A DNA stretch of 64,000 bases from the NCBI GenBank assembly GCA_014058105.1, contig JACGCM010002086.1, forward strand, positions 806,001 to 870,000, in the 5' to 3' direction. The notes under the pieces were generated by a model. It made no database searches. It was not told where the DNA came from and was given only the letters and a program-made list of their open reading frames with translations. Below are positions 23,960 to 34,343 of this stretch, piece by piece. How positions within the stretch are numbered: position 1 is the first letter of the stretch; each line of letters starts with the position of its first letter. The stretch is from Kingdonia uniflora (lineage: Eukaryota > Streptophyta > Magnoliopsida > Ranunculales > Circaeasteraceae). The position numbers and the translations under genes are program-made.

Positions 23960-25600
23960 TTAAATAATCTGAGGGCAATTTTTGTTTGTTATATTGTCTT
24001 CACTGAGTTGCTTAGTTCCAAGTACAACCAGATGCAGAAGTGAGATATGCACTTGACAGCCCCTAACAGGAAACTGAAGTAAGCTTGTTTGTAAAGCAAC
24101 CAATATGTATGAGTTTTAGGGTAGCAGATATGGTCAAATGGGTAGAACCAAATTATGATTTGGCATACTAATCTTACATGGTTGATGAATTTCTATTATG
24201 GGATGGGGAAATCAGTAAAACTAGTTGTGACAGTTAATTTTTATAGGGCGTGATTGTTATATTTTGGCATCTGCGGAAGACTTGATCATCTGATCTAAAC
24301 TATATCAAAGTATCTACATAAATATCAGTCCGTTTTGATGTATTGTTTACGTTTAAGAAAAAAAAAAATGTAATATGTATGATTAACTTTTGACTGGTGA
24401 TGTAACTCATATGTTGTTCTTAACAAGAAGGAAACCCATTAAAAAATAATAAATAAAAATAAATAAAGGTCTGAAGTAATGGGTTGTCTAAAACATTCTT
24501 AATTAGTCTGGCTTGTTTCTCTCTCAGATATTGTTGGTGACCTATAGTTAAGATATTGCTTGTTTAAGGTTTTTGATTCTTACATTAGGATTATGTTTTA
24601 AGATTTTAGTACTGATACATTAAAACATATGCATTACTGGAGCAAAGTACTTAAGGGGTTGGAGAAATGATATCTAGGTGCTAGTATGGCAGTTAAAATG
24701 AATCAGACTGAGACAAGGATCAATGAAAAGTACTCGAATGTGGAGGTGAAAAGTGTTAACTATTTTATGGTAATATTATCTTATTATTGTATAACTCAAT
24801 ATCTAAGAAGAAACCAAAATTATAACCGTAAAACAAATTACATCCTTACGGAAATGGTAAGGTTGAGTTCTTATGTCTATATATACGTCGATGCTACCGC
24901 AATGAAGTTTCTTCAATCTTTTTAAAACTGCATTTGCTATTTATTTTTCCTGATTTTTTTTACTTTTCCTACATATGCATATTCATAGTTTAGAGATATT
25001 ATATTAGGCTTAGAGTTTGATAATGTGTACTGTGTAGTCCATGTTCTAAAAACAATGTCAACAGTGTCTACAAACTTTTGCTTATTTTCCAAGTTTCCTC
25101 TTTAATGAGTGCATGATCTAAAGAGTAGCACCATCCTTCTCATATCATATTGTGGTAGAGGCGATAAGAAAACTGCGAAAGGCAAACGATTCAATCACCC
25201 TTTTGGAAACGTAAGTGCAATGCTGCTATTATAATTTCTCCCCAAGAGAAATACTTGAAGATTAGGAAGAGTAAGACCAATAGAGGAAGGGCTGTAGCGG
25301 TTATAGTAGATTGATTTGTGAAAATCTATGGTCTCCATCATAGAGCCTTCTGAGTTTCAAGTTTTTTTTTTGGGTAACCAATTTAATTTTAACTTCAATA
25401 AGACAATGATGTGCCTTCATAACTCACAGCATTACAAATCTTGTAGGTAAAGGTTTTTGTTCCATAGTTTTTATTTTATTTATGGTCGTATATAGAAAGC
25501 TTACGAGTACACGCTATTTTAGCTATAGGTAAGAAAGTCAGTTGCTTAAAGTTCAAGATTGACTTTGCGGTTAGGTCTTTTGGAAAAATACAGTACATGA
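23960..25600. other. Intergenic region, no gene recognised
   Basis: 3' UTR and AT-rich spacer. The frame at 24686-24925 is short and featureless. No TE ends recognised. Confidence 0.4.
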
Positions 25601-25659
25601 GAAGTTCTTATCTTTCTTCATGAGATTTGTTAATAAATGACAAAAGAAGAAGTCTTCTT

Positions 25660-26415
25660 CTTCTCTGTCATGTGAAACACGCTTTAGCCTTTGATATTGT
25701 ATTTTGAACCGATTTTGAGGTAATTGTAAGCTGATAGACCTGAACTGTTGCCGATCAAGGGGGATGGATGTAGGAGGTGGCTAGGAGAACCTTTTTCTTC
25801 TCATTCTGACTCGTGTTCCTTCTTTCTATTTTCCCATAAAAGGAACTTTGTTTAGATAGTAAGGCAAACGGTATATCTTAGTCTGACAAGTCTTTGACCT
25901 TCCTTATTTTTTGAAAGTTTATAGATGATCCAAGCTTTAATTAGTTAACATTAAGACTTACAAGTTCATGCGTATATTACTCGTTTTGCAAACATCTAGG
26001 AAGGGAAAAACAAAGTGAAGGTTCTTGGTCTGCATTTCGCTTCAGTCTTTCAGTTTTGTATTTTGGATCGGTTTTGAGGCAATTATAGCCTGACAGACCT
26101 CAACTTTTGCCGATCGAGGCAGATGTAGAATGTGGATAGAAGGGACCTCTTCCTTCTCATCCTGACTTGTGTCTTCTTTCTCTTTTCCATATTTTTCTCT
26201 CTATTTTCCCAAAAGGAGTTTTGTATAGGTAGTATAAGGAAAACTATATATCTTAGTTTGACAAGTCCTTGATCTTTTGTATTTCTTAAAACTTACAGAT
26301 GATCCAAGCTTTAATTATTTTAATGTAGACTTACAAATTGATGTGTATTTTACTCCTTCAAACTTCTAGAAACGGGGATAACAAAGCAAAGGTTCTTGAT
26401 CTATACTTTGCTGTT
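25660..26415 (+). repeat. Diverged tandem duplication, unit about 360 bp
   Basis: Copy 1 (about 25660-26020) and copy 2 (about 26045-26415) share in the same order TTTTGAGGYAATTRTAGCCTGA-type, GCCGATCRAGG, GATGATCCAAGCTTTAATTA, GACTTACAARTT and AAAGGTTCTTG-type blocks. No coding frame spans both. Ordinary segmental tandem duplication in noncoding DNA. Confidence 0.65.
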
Positions 26416-27424
26416 GTTTTTTTCATTTTTATGTTGGAAACTTACAAGGCTCATATTATTTATTTGTATAATAAAGATGTTGTTATTAGTCTAGATTTGT
26501 ATACCATTGAGTGTTTGATCTAGATTAGTTTTGAACTCTAAGCTTTGGTTTAATTGAACCTAACTTCTATGTAATTATATCTACTACAACTTTGATTTAC
26601 ATTTTTTTTCTTAATGTATTTTCACTGTCATTTTTCTGATTTACAGACTTGTGTTGGTTAACCGAGAAACTTTGATGTTACTTGAGAGTATTCTCTGGCG
26701 CGTTATTTCAATTTGATCATCGTTGCTGACTGTGGCCTAGAAAGACTTGCTTGGATGCCCTTGCAGATCTTGGGATTGCATATCTTAGAAGGTATGAATT
26801 TGAACTCTTTATGTGTAGTTAATTGTTTTGGCTGGAAATTGACAAATAGATTCATGAGAACAGATCCGTTTGCTCCATGAAATTTCAAAGTGCAACATAT
26901 GTAAGTTTTTTTGACAAGGTAGTCATGCTTGCGTGTGATTGAAGGTGGCAGAACTAGACTCTCATGGTAATAATATTTGCTCATTACCAAGTTTTTCTTA
27001 TTTACTACAAATTTTGTTCCTTTCAGTTATTGTTAGCTCTCTTTTATATGTTAGCAGAATCAGAATTTTGGCATCATTAGAAAGTTAAGTATTAGGCTTA
27101 TGCCAACTCCTAAACCCGAGGATATTCAAGTGATTATTCGCTTTTCGTCTTGTATTCGTGCTACTAGTAACCTTTTAATACCCATGAGTATGAGAAAAAT
27201 CAGTTTGAGGTATTCATGGGTAATATGTAACTTATAAATTTCAAATTTTTTTTCATTATTTATATTGTTGTGGGAAATCAGTGGGTATTTTCCATTATTA
27301 CTGCAGTAGAGATCGTTGATTCATGCGATTTTTAATCCCCATTAATATGTACACACCCCGTTAATTGTTGTTCTTTGCTTAATAGTCCTATGTACTGATT
27401 GGGTTTTCTTATAACCTGGTACAG
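26416..27424. other. Spacer or intron upstream of the beta-catenin-like fragment
   Basis: No exon recognised. The 5' exons expected before the first beta-catenin-like exon are not found here or farther upstream to 24.0 kb. Confidence 0.4.
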
Positions 27425-28579
27425 ATGGTATATTGAGGGGATCAAGAAGAGATAGGTTGTTAAGTAAGTTTGTAGAGAGTGAGTATGAAAAGATAGACCG
27501 CCTTATGGAACTCTATACGAGGTAATATCACAAAATTTTCTTTTACACACGCTTTATCCGTCTGAAGCAGGAGTATTAATATGTTTACTCATTTGGTCAT
27601 TTCTAATCTTTTACAGGTATTCAGATAGAGTGAAAGCAGAGATTGAACGAATGGACCGACTTGAGTTTGATGGTTTAAAGGTACAGTTCTTTATTTCTTT
27701 TGTTTGTGAATCAGGGCCATTGCGAACTTAACGTCGTAATCGTGATAAAATGTGGTGCACTTACAGATGGATGATAAGGAGAGATACAACAGAAAACTTG
27801 AATCTGGATTATATTGTCTTCAAGTAAGCCTCCTTTGTTACTTAATCTGGGCTATTTAGTTAATTTTCTAATTCCTTCAAACTCTTCCGATGTAAAGTTA
27901 AAAGTGGATTGTAAAAGTAGAAGTAAAAATGGTCGAATGCGGTGGTGATCTGTGACTGGTTAGCTCGTTAGACTTGGAATTTACACGGAGGGAGGTTGGG
28001 CAATTTTTTCTTAAGGTTTTAAATTTTTGGCAGGGAAAAGGCCCTAGAATCATCGCGAGGTGGAGCAGTTGTATCAATGATAATAATATCCTTCAGCAGT
28101 AGGTATCGTGAACCATTTTTTCATGATGTGACCTTTAACATTTGTATTAGGGTTTATGTTCTCCTTTTTGGTCACTGAATATATTCAAAACTGTCAGGAA
28201 ATGTACAATATGTTAAGGATCTTATGCCGTCCCTTTAGGATTGTCATTTGTCTTTTCTTTATTTTTCTTGAGTTTTTTGTTTTTTTGATATCCTTTTTTT
28301 TATCTTGATTTTTTCTGATTCAAACTTTTCATTTATATTTTGCAGTTGATTGTTGTTATTCTTGGTCATATTTGGTCGTCGGAGTAAGTTCTATTATTTT
28401 TTGGCGTTGGCTTTTTTACATTATAAGTCCAAGGAGCTTATGGGAAACATTAAGAATTACTTTAATATCCTATAATGGATGATATTGCACTGTGCAGACA
28501 CCCTTCTATAAGAGCAAGAATTGAACTATTACTAAGGCAGCAAAAATTGTCAAAGAGAGATGTGAGGGATGTTCTCCAG
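27425..28579 (+). pseudogene. Beta-catenin-like protein 1 (CTNNBL1) gene fragment, five exons
   Basis: Five exons at 27425-27521, 27617-27680, 27767-27823, 28346-28383 and 28498-28579 have consensus splice sites and compatible phases. They encode about 112 residues without a stop: GILRGSRRDRLLSKF, EKIDRLMELYTRYSDRV, RLESG-type KLESGLYCLQ, LIVVILGHIW, HPSIRARIELLLRQQKL, ending DVRDVLQ. The pattern matches the C-terminal region of beta-catenin-like protein 1, a nuclear armadillo-type protein linked to the Prp19/CDC5L splicing complex. The upstream armadillo exons and the final exon are not found nearby. It is therefore most likely a truncated copy, although every visible exon is intact. A genuine gene with very distant exons cannot be excluded. 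Confidence 0.65.
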
Positions 28580-28600
28580 GTAAATGTTTATTATATTTTT

Positions 28601-28834
28601 TTCATGCATCTTCATTTATGCTACAAGTTTTTCTCAATGAGCTTGTGATGTCTGTGACCCACATCCTCGACTCTCGACAAGTCTCTGTTGGAATTGTTTT
28701 TCTTGCCCTTTATTTTCTTCATGCATCTTCATTTATGCTACAAGTTTTTCTCAATGAGCTTATGATGTCTGTGACCCACATCCTCGACTCTCGGCAAGTC
28801 TCTGTTGGAATTGTTTTTCTTGCCCTTTATTTGC
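28601..28834 (+). repeat. Tandem repeat, 2 x 117 bp
   Basis: Two nearly identical copies starting TTCATGCATCTTCATTTATG at 28601 and 28718. The unit is a multiple of three, so an incidental open frame at 28618-28848 runs through both copies as a 39-residue repeat. It lies directly after the last recognisable CTNNBL1-like exon, where the terminal exon would be expected. Confidence 0.85.
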
Positions 28835-28849
28835 TTGGCACTGTGTAGA

Positions 28850-29510
28850 TGAGCTAGTAAAGGAGTTTCAAAATCATTCTTATATAGAAGCGCTTTTCAA
28901 CTAATCCGAATGCTTGGCCACTTCTTTAGCATAATAAGTTTATGAGAATCCCTCGCAATGCCTTTTGGATCTTAGCTGCACCGCTTATTAAATAGGCAGC
29001 TGCCCTTTGTCTATGCCTGCTTATGCTTTGTCTATGCTTTGCCTGCTTCTTTACTTGAAGTGTTAACACTGAGTTCTTTTATGATTCTTAGGTCATGGAT
29101 GTTGTTGTTCATGTTGGTCTTTGAGAGTATTGTTGTGTCTTCAATGGCAAAAAGAAGAGGGAAATATTTTGTACATCATAGGTATATAGTTGCTTCATAC
29201 CTTCTCGAATATTGTAGTTTCATACTATATGCATAAAAGTTCACCTAGTTTAACAAATATTTGTTATTTGACATTATAGTTCAGATCGAGGATCATTGAT
29301 CCAGCCTCCATTACAATGACGAAGAAGCCAAGTTAAATGGTGTTTTTAGCTATTAGTTATAGCCTAATTAGAGATATAGAATATGATACATTTTTCTCAA
29401 TTAATTGTTGGATGAAGGTCTTGATATATTAATAAAGTTACTTGAATGTATTTTTTGTGTAATGATGCAAGTTTATGTGATATTTTTTTGGTGATTTCAT
29501 TGCTATTATT
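28850..29510. other. Spacer, no gene recognised
   Basis: AT-rich. A short direct repeat of CTTTGTCTATGC and TGCCTGCTT occurs near 29005-29045. No gene or RNA recognised. Confidence 0.4.
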
Positions 29511-29529
29511 ATTTTTAAATGAAAAAAGA

Positions 29530-29844
29530 ATTTGTGACGGACAATGGCCGTTGCCAAAGACATCTTATTAGCAACATAAAATAACTTCAGCAACAAAGTT
29601 TAAGTATTACTGTTGGCGGTGTTGCCAAAGCTGTTGCAACGGACAAAACCCGTTGTTAAAAATCTAACAATGACAACAAACTTTATCTGCCGCAGAAACA
29701 TTACTTTTGGTAACGGACTTTCTCTGTTGTAGCCCTATTCGCAACACCCCCTACTGCAACACTTATGCTACGTACATAGTCTGTTGCGAAAGGGCTTTTG
29801 CAACGGATATAGTCTGTTGCTAAAACCTATTTTTTTTTGTGGTG
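29530..29844. mobile_element. CACTA-like non-autonomous element remnant
   Basis: Many short repeats of GCAACGGAC, GTTGCAAC and GTTGCYAAA type in both orientations fill this segment, which ends AAAACCTATTTTTTTTTGTGGTG. The reverse complement, CACCACAAAAAAAAATAGG, is one base away from the usual CACTACAA-type CACTA terminus. The left end is not clear. Confidence 0.5.
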
Positions 29845-30254
29845 ACAGTTCCTTATTTTTGGTTTTGTGCTTATCTCAGGTAATCCATTTATGGTGAGGG
29901 AGAATAATGTACTGATATTCCAAGAGTGACTGATACGCCAAGAGTTCAAAGGATTTCTTTGTTTGGACCAAACCTTATTTGAGAAAGGGCATGCAAAGAA
30001 CAAGTGCTCTCTATTTTTAATGAGAACAAGTTGTTCGAAGATGTTTTCGTTAGTTAGATTGTAGTCAATGTCAGATTATGGTGAAGGGATAGAGAAAATT
30101 ATCTTTATTAATGATTCCAAATTTATGTAATCTTACAACATTTTTTTGTGAAAAATGATACCTTATATTTTTTGATTAATAATATTTTTACTTCTTTGTT
30201 ATTGTTATTTTTTGTTCCTATATACCAAAAAATGAAGAAAAAAATTATTATTTT

Positions 30255-30550
30255 TTACAGTAAATTGCGGTGGTTTTGGCCGTCGTTTTGTTTGCCCATA
30301 TTAGCGGGGGAAAATGACATGTCTTAATAGTCGTATTTTACCAGTAAATGTCTTTTTTGACTGGAAAAAAACGACCGCTTATTGTTGTCGCAAATTAGCG
30401 ACGGGTTTGCGTAGTCGCATCGGCCTTGAAAAACTACGGGCAGTGCTGTTGCTAAAAAATGCGGCTAACCAACGGCGATGGCAATTACTCTCGTTTTTAT
30501 GTAAAAACGACGGACTACTACCCTCATTTTTTAGCCTTTTTGTTGTAGTG
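30255..30550. mobile_element. CACTA-like terminal region
   Basis: Subterminal motifs of the TTAGCGACGGG and GTTGCTAAAAA type lead to the right end CCTTTTTGTTGTAGTG at 30550. Its reverse complement, CACTACAACAAAAAGG, matches the CACTA end at 22408 over the first 13 bases. The opposite end was not found, so full element limits are unknown. The open frames here are incidental. Confidence 0.5.
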
Positions 30551-30846
30551 TTTTGTCTATAGCGTTTAAAACTTAACAAATATGTTTTTAACCAAAATGC
30601 TGACTAAGCAAAGTTTTTGTTGGGGTGTTCCTCTTTTTTAAAGAGGACTACAAACGTAGTGAGGAGTGAGGTCTACCAAAACAGCGTAGTGAAGTAAAAA
30701 CCACCCACAGTACAATTGTGAATTGTGATCTTATTAAGACTGTAAAACCTTTTTCGAGTCTATTATTTTTTGTCATGTGATCATTTAAAACTAACTACTA
30801 AATCTAGTGAACTACAAATAAAACCTCGAAAATAAAACACAGAAAG

Positions 30847-30927
30847 GTCAAGATGGCCGAGTTGGTCTAAGGCGCCAGTTTCAGGTACTGGTCCGAAAGG
30901 GCATGGGTTCAAATCCCATTCTTGACA
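30847..30927 (+). tRNA. tRNA-Leu (anticodon CAG)
   Basis: The acceptor stem GTCAAGA (30847-30853) pairs with TCTTGAC (30920-30926), with discriminator A at 30927. The D-arm region, GGCCGAGTTGGTCTAAGGC, includes the A box. The anticodon arm CCAGT-TTCAGGT-ACTGG gives anticodon CAG. A long variable arm, as expected for leucine tRNA, is followed by the T arm ATGGG-TTCAAAT-CCCAT with the B box. No intron, and CCA is not encoded. T-runs about 10 and 15 bases downstream serve as the Pol III terminator. Confidence 0.95.
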
Positions 30928-31308
30928 TTGGCTTTTGTATTTTTTGCCTTCTTGAGTCATAGATACATTACATATATGCCTTCTCAAGTCATGGGACATG
31001 CTCAAAACAAAGAAGTATCAATATAATTACAACCATCATGATAAGTCGATTGCTTCACTTCTCTTAGACACAATTGAATAAGCAGACAACACGCAATATA
31101 GAAGAAAAAAAAATACAGTTTAACAATAAATTTGCCCTCTTGTTTTCTTCAAAATTAACTTTTCATTTAAGCATTAATACTACTAATAACAATTTTATAA
31201 CATGGCACAAGATCATGTAAGTTATATATGTATAAATAGGGGTTTAATACTACAAGGCTTGATAACAACATCTTCTAACAACATCATCCCCCGTTGTTCT
31301 TTGCAATG
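30928..31308. other. Spacer between tRNA-Leu and Yippee-like gene
   Basis: AT-rich. The tRNA terminator T-run and the 3' UTR of the Yippee-like gene on the opposite strand fall here. Nothing else recognised. Confidence 0.4.
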
Positions 31309-32744
31309 TTAACATAACCTACCCTCCTTAAAAATTCTCTCTTTCTCGAGAATGTACTTGCCTTCTTTGAACTTCTGGCTCTCTTCGTATGCCTTCTCCT
31401 GTGAATCCAGATGAAAACAGAAAATGAAATTTAGGAGAAGCGTGGTTTTATCTAAATACTGTATTGTGTTATGTCTGTTTTGCGGGAACTAATACAATAT
31501 TTCATTACTATAGATATAAGGTCCTAGCAGAATGAAAGAAATTACTGCATCCAAATCATTGGAAAAACATAAGCAACTCGTTATGTTCTTTCAAGAACAA
31601 TCAGATATGGTAAAAGGTAAAGATGTAAAGTGGTATTCTGCTGCACTAGATACAGTGCATTCTGCTTTGAAAACATAAATTTCATTAATTGAATATAGTA
31701 TAGAATACACAGGAGAAACGGAAGATTCTACTGCTGACTTACATATCTCCAACCCAACATTTGTTGGCAAGAACTGCAGTAAACATCGTTCACTATGTGT
31801 AATCCAGTCAAGAGTTGACGATCTTCACTAGGTCCTAAAGAAATGTTCACCCTGTAAAAAAAATATAACCAAAACAAGTACCTATTAATCTCTAAAACAC
31901 AAAACAGACAGTAATCTTATTCATTCTCTATGATTCATCGGCAAGTACGTACGCATACAATAGAGGATAGAGAAACAGTGATATAAACAAAAAATATTTT
32001 ATCAGTAACTTGAAAAACATATCGTTCTTTTCCATCTTTACCCACTATTTTCTAGTTCTCTCGGTAGAGTTACTAAATCTCCACTTTTGCAACAACCTCT
32101 ATCTCACAAAACTTTTTAGCTTCATATATTTGCTCTATATTTCCTCTTTCAAACTACGATTTCCAATCACGGGATTTTATTTTGCCTCAAAATTATAACT
32201 TCTCTCTCCAAAATTTCACTCATCCTCTACAGATTTTCATCCCGAAACCAAATTCTCACTCTATATCCATATATCCCCCCATTCTCTAAATTTTCAATTT
32301 GCAAGTCCCCTCCTTTATTTTGATCAATACCCAAATTTCGTCTCGTAATCATAACTCAGCAACACTACTCTATCTCCATACCCTTTGAATCCTAACCAAA
32401 TTCTTTAACTAAATAATGTATCCCCAATAAGGGGCCATAAGCATATATTCGACTAAATCGATGTTTACGAAATGAAACATATATGTTATAATGGGGTTCA
32501 AAGCATCATCAGTCACTACACCACAACATTTGCAGATTCTATCTGAACAATACTATGAAACAGTGTAATCTGATTGAGAGAGAGAGAGAGAGAGAGCTCA
32601 CAGTGATCTAAAGAGATAAGCTTTCCCATAGAGACCTTGAAAATCTCTGGAAATGATTTGATCATAAGATGCAGAATCAACTTTACAACATTTGCATTTG
32701 AACACTTTAGGACCAGGCAATGTTTCAATAAACAATCTCCCCAT
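31309..32744 (-). CDS. Yippee-like zinc-binding protein
   Basis: Three minus-strand exons, 32744-32602, 31851-31743 and 31398-31309, with GT/AG sites and compatible phases, encode 113 residues. Exon 1 starts MGRLFIETLPGPKVFKCKCC. Exon 2 carries SLGPSEDRQLLTGLHIVND and CSSCQQMLGWRY. Exon 3 encodes EKAYEESQKFKEGKYILEKE and ends GRLC. The CKCC and CSSC pairs correspond to the four zinc-ligand cysteines of the Yippee fold, and the G-W-(R/K)-Y-E-K-A block is the family signature. The length fits plant YPEL proteins. Molecular function in plants is poorly defined; Yippee folds resemble cereblon/MSRB-type zinc domains. A (GA)n tract sits just inside the first intron (about 32576-32596). Confidence 0.93.
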
Positions 32745-33298
32745 CTTCTTCTTCTTCTTCTTCACTCAAACCCTAAAAACTCAAATTAGGTTTTGGTTTG
32801 CCCTAATTTACTTCTATTTCAAATTTGGGGGAAATCATTGAAGAAATCGAATTGGGGGAAATTGGATTGGTGAATAAGCCATATGAAACGGCGTATTTAG
32901 TTGGGTAGGACTTAAACGTGAAATATAAACAATGGTAATTACGATTTGCAAATGTTGTGGATAGTCAGAATGCATCTTGTAGAGGGTGTAACCAAGTTTG
33001 CGTGGAAGACTTTATACTAAGTTAGTAATCGACCTAATGAGAACATAAACGATTGAGGAATCCTGTAATGGGCGTTGCCTTGAAAAAGGCGTTGAGAAAA
33101 CTTCATGCTTAAATTTGGTTCTTGAAAATTACAAATTTATTCCGACTAATGTTGGATACTGAAGATATCCAAAGTTAATGCAAGAAGATACATTTAGTGG
33201 TTAAGCAATGTAGAAATCAAGGTATAAAACATACAAAATAAATAATATATTTAAGAAAATAAAAGAAAAACTGTAGATAGTCAATCTCTATGAATTAA
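32745..33298. other. Upstream region of the Yippee-like gene
   Basis: CTTCTT-rich leader (minus-strand GAA repeats) next to the start codon, then AT-rich DNA. No other gene recognised. Confidence 0.4.
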
Positions 33299-33624
33299 GG
33301 GCACCCACAGCAGCTAGGTGAAGGATGACGTGGAGGGTGGATTCCCATCCTTCACCCTCATTTGGGCAAATCCACCCCACAACAGCTGGGTGACTACGCC
33401 TACGTGGCATTGCAATATCCACCTTGAGGGTGGATCCTCTGGGTGAATTTTTGGTGGATTGATGCCGCGCGGTTCTGAACTGCGCTTAGGGAGTGAGCCA
33501 ATGAAATGATGACACTTGTCAAGCTTGATGACGTTGAGCAGTTCATAACTGCGCGAAGTGATATTCACCTTGATATTCACCCTGATTTATTTTTAAATTC
33601 ACCCACCTACTATTGTGGATGTTC
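33299..33624. mobile_element. MITE family A, copy 1
   Basis: The left terminus GGGCACCCACAGCAGCTAGG and right terminus TGTGGATGTTC are imperfect inverted repeats of the type seen in the other two copies (45654-46022 and 52453-52687). Shared interior blocks are GGATTGATGCCGCGC, AGTTCATAACTGCGCG and GGGCAAATCCACCC. Flanks TAA and TAG fit a mutated 3-bp target duplication. No coding capacity. Probably PIF/Harbinger-type, inferred from the 3-bp TWA-like duplication at copy 2. Confidence 0.75.
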
Positions 33625-33685
33625 TAGTGTCATCTCTTAATTAAGGTATATTTATTTATCAACGGAAGTATACACCTTAGAAATT

Positions 33686-33883
33686 ATGGAACAAAACCTC
33701 ACTAGATATTGTACTTTTCTCACCAATAGCCCCATATCTTGGAAAACGAAGAAGCATACCACGGTTTTTCGATCCTCCGCAGAATCTGAATATCGCTCCA
33801 TGGCTTCCACGACCTACGAGCTTATATGGCTATGTTATTTGTTAACTTATCTCGACATTCGTTACACAAGAGAGAAGAAATAG
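33686..33883 (+). pseudogene. Ty1/Copia retrotransposon fragment (C-terminal RNase H region)
   Basis: The frame reads PISWKTKKHTTVFRSSAESE, then YRSMASTTYELIWLCYLL, the well-known C-terminal RNase H signature of Copia polyproteins. Only about 60 residues remain. The rest of the element and LTRs were not found nearby, so this is a solitary decayed fragment. Confidence 0.85.
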
Positions 33884-34343
33884 AGATTCTTGGTTTGTAG
33901 ATTCAAAAGCTTGGTTAGATTGAAGAACGATGAAAATCAGCAGCATACGGACATTCGACGTAATCTTCCTTTTCTTACCCATTATCTAATCGTAAGAAAG
34001 ATCTCCTAACGTCAGTCTAACTAAGTGTGTACCAAAACATCCAGGTTGCTCAGTTATCGACAACCATTTTATCAGCTAGATCTAAACCATATAAACATGC
34101 AAGAATGCTATTATTCAAACACGGAGAGCCACTAGACATGAAATGAAGAAGACCATATATAGCTATGCTTCAGATTAAAGAGCTAATGGACATGATGTGT
34201 AGAACTTTATCATCTTCTATCGTGAAAACACGTACAGAGGCTACAAGATCTGTAACTAGAATACATTGTTTCTCATACATATATAAGCTGCTAGTACAAA
34301 CTAAAAAACTAGAATTAAAATACAACTTCTTTACCTCTGTATT
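33884..34343. other. Spacer and 3' UTR region of the GRAS gene
   Basis: AT-rich. The minus-strand 3' UTR of the GRAS gene should lie in its right half. No other gene recognised. Confidence 0.4.
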
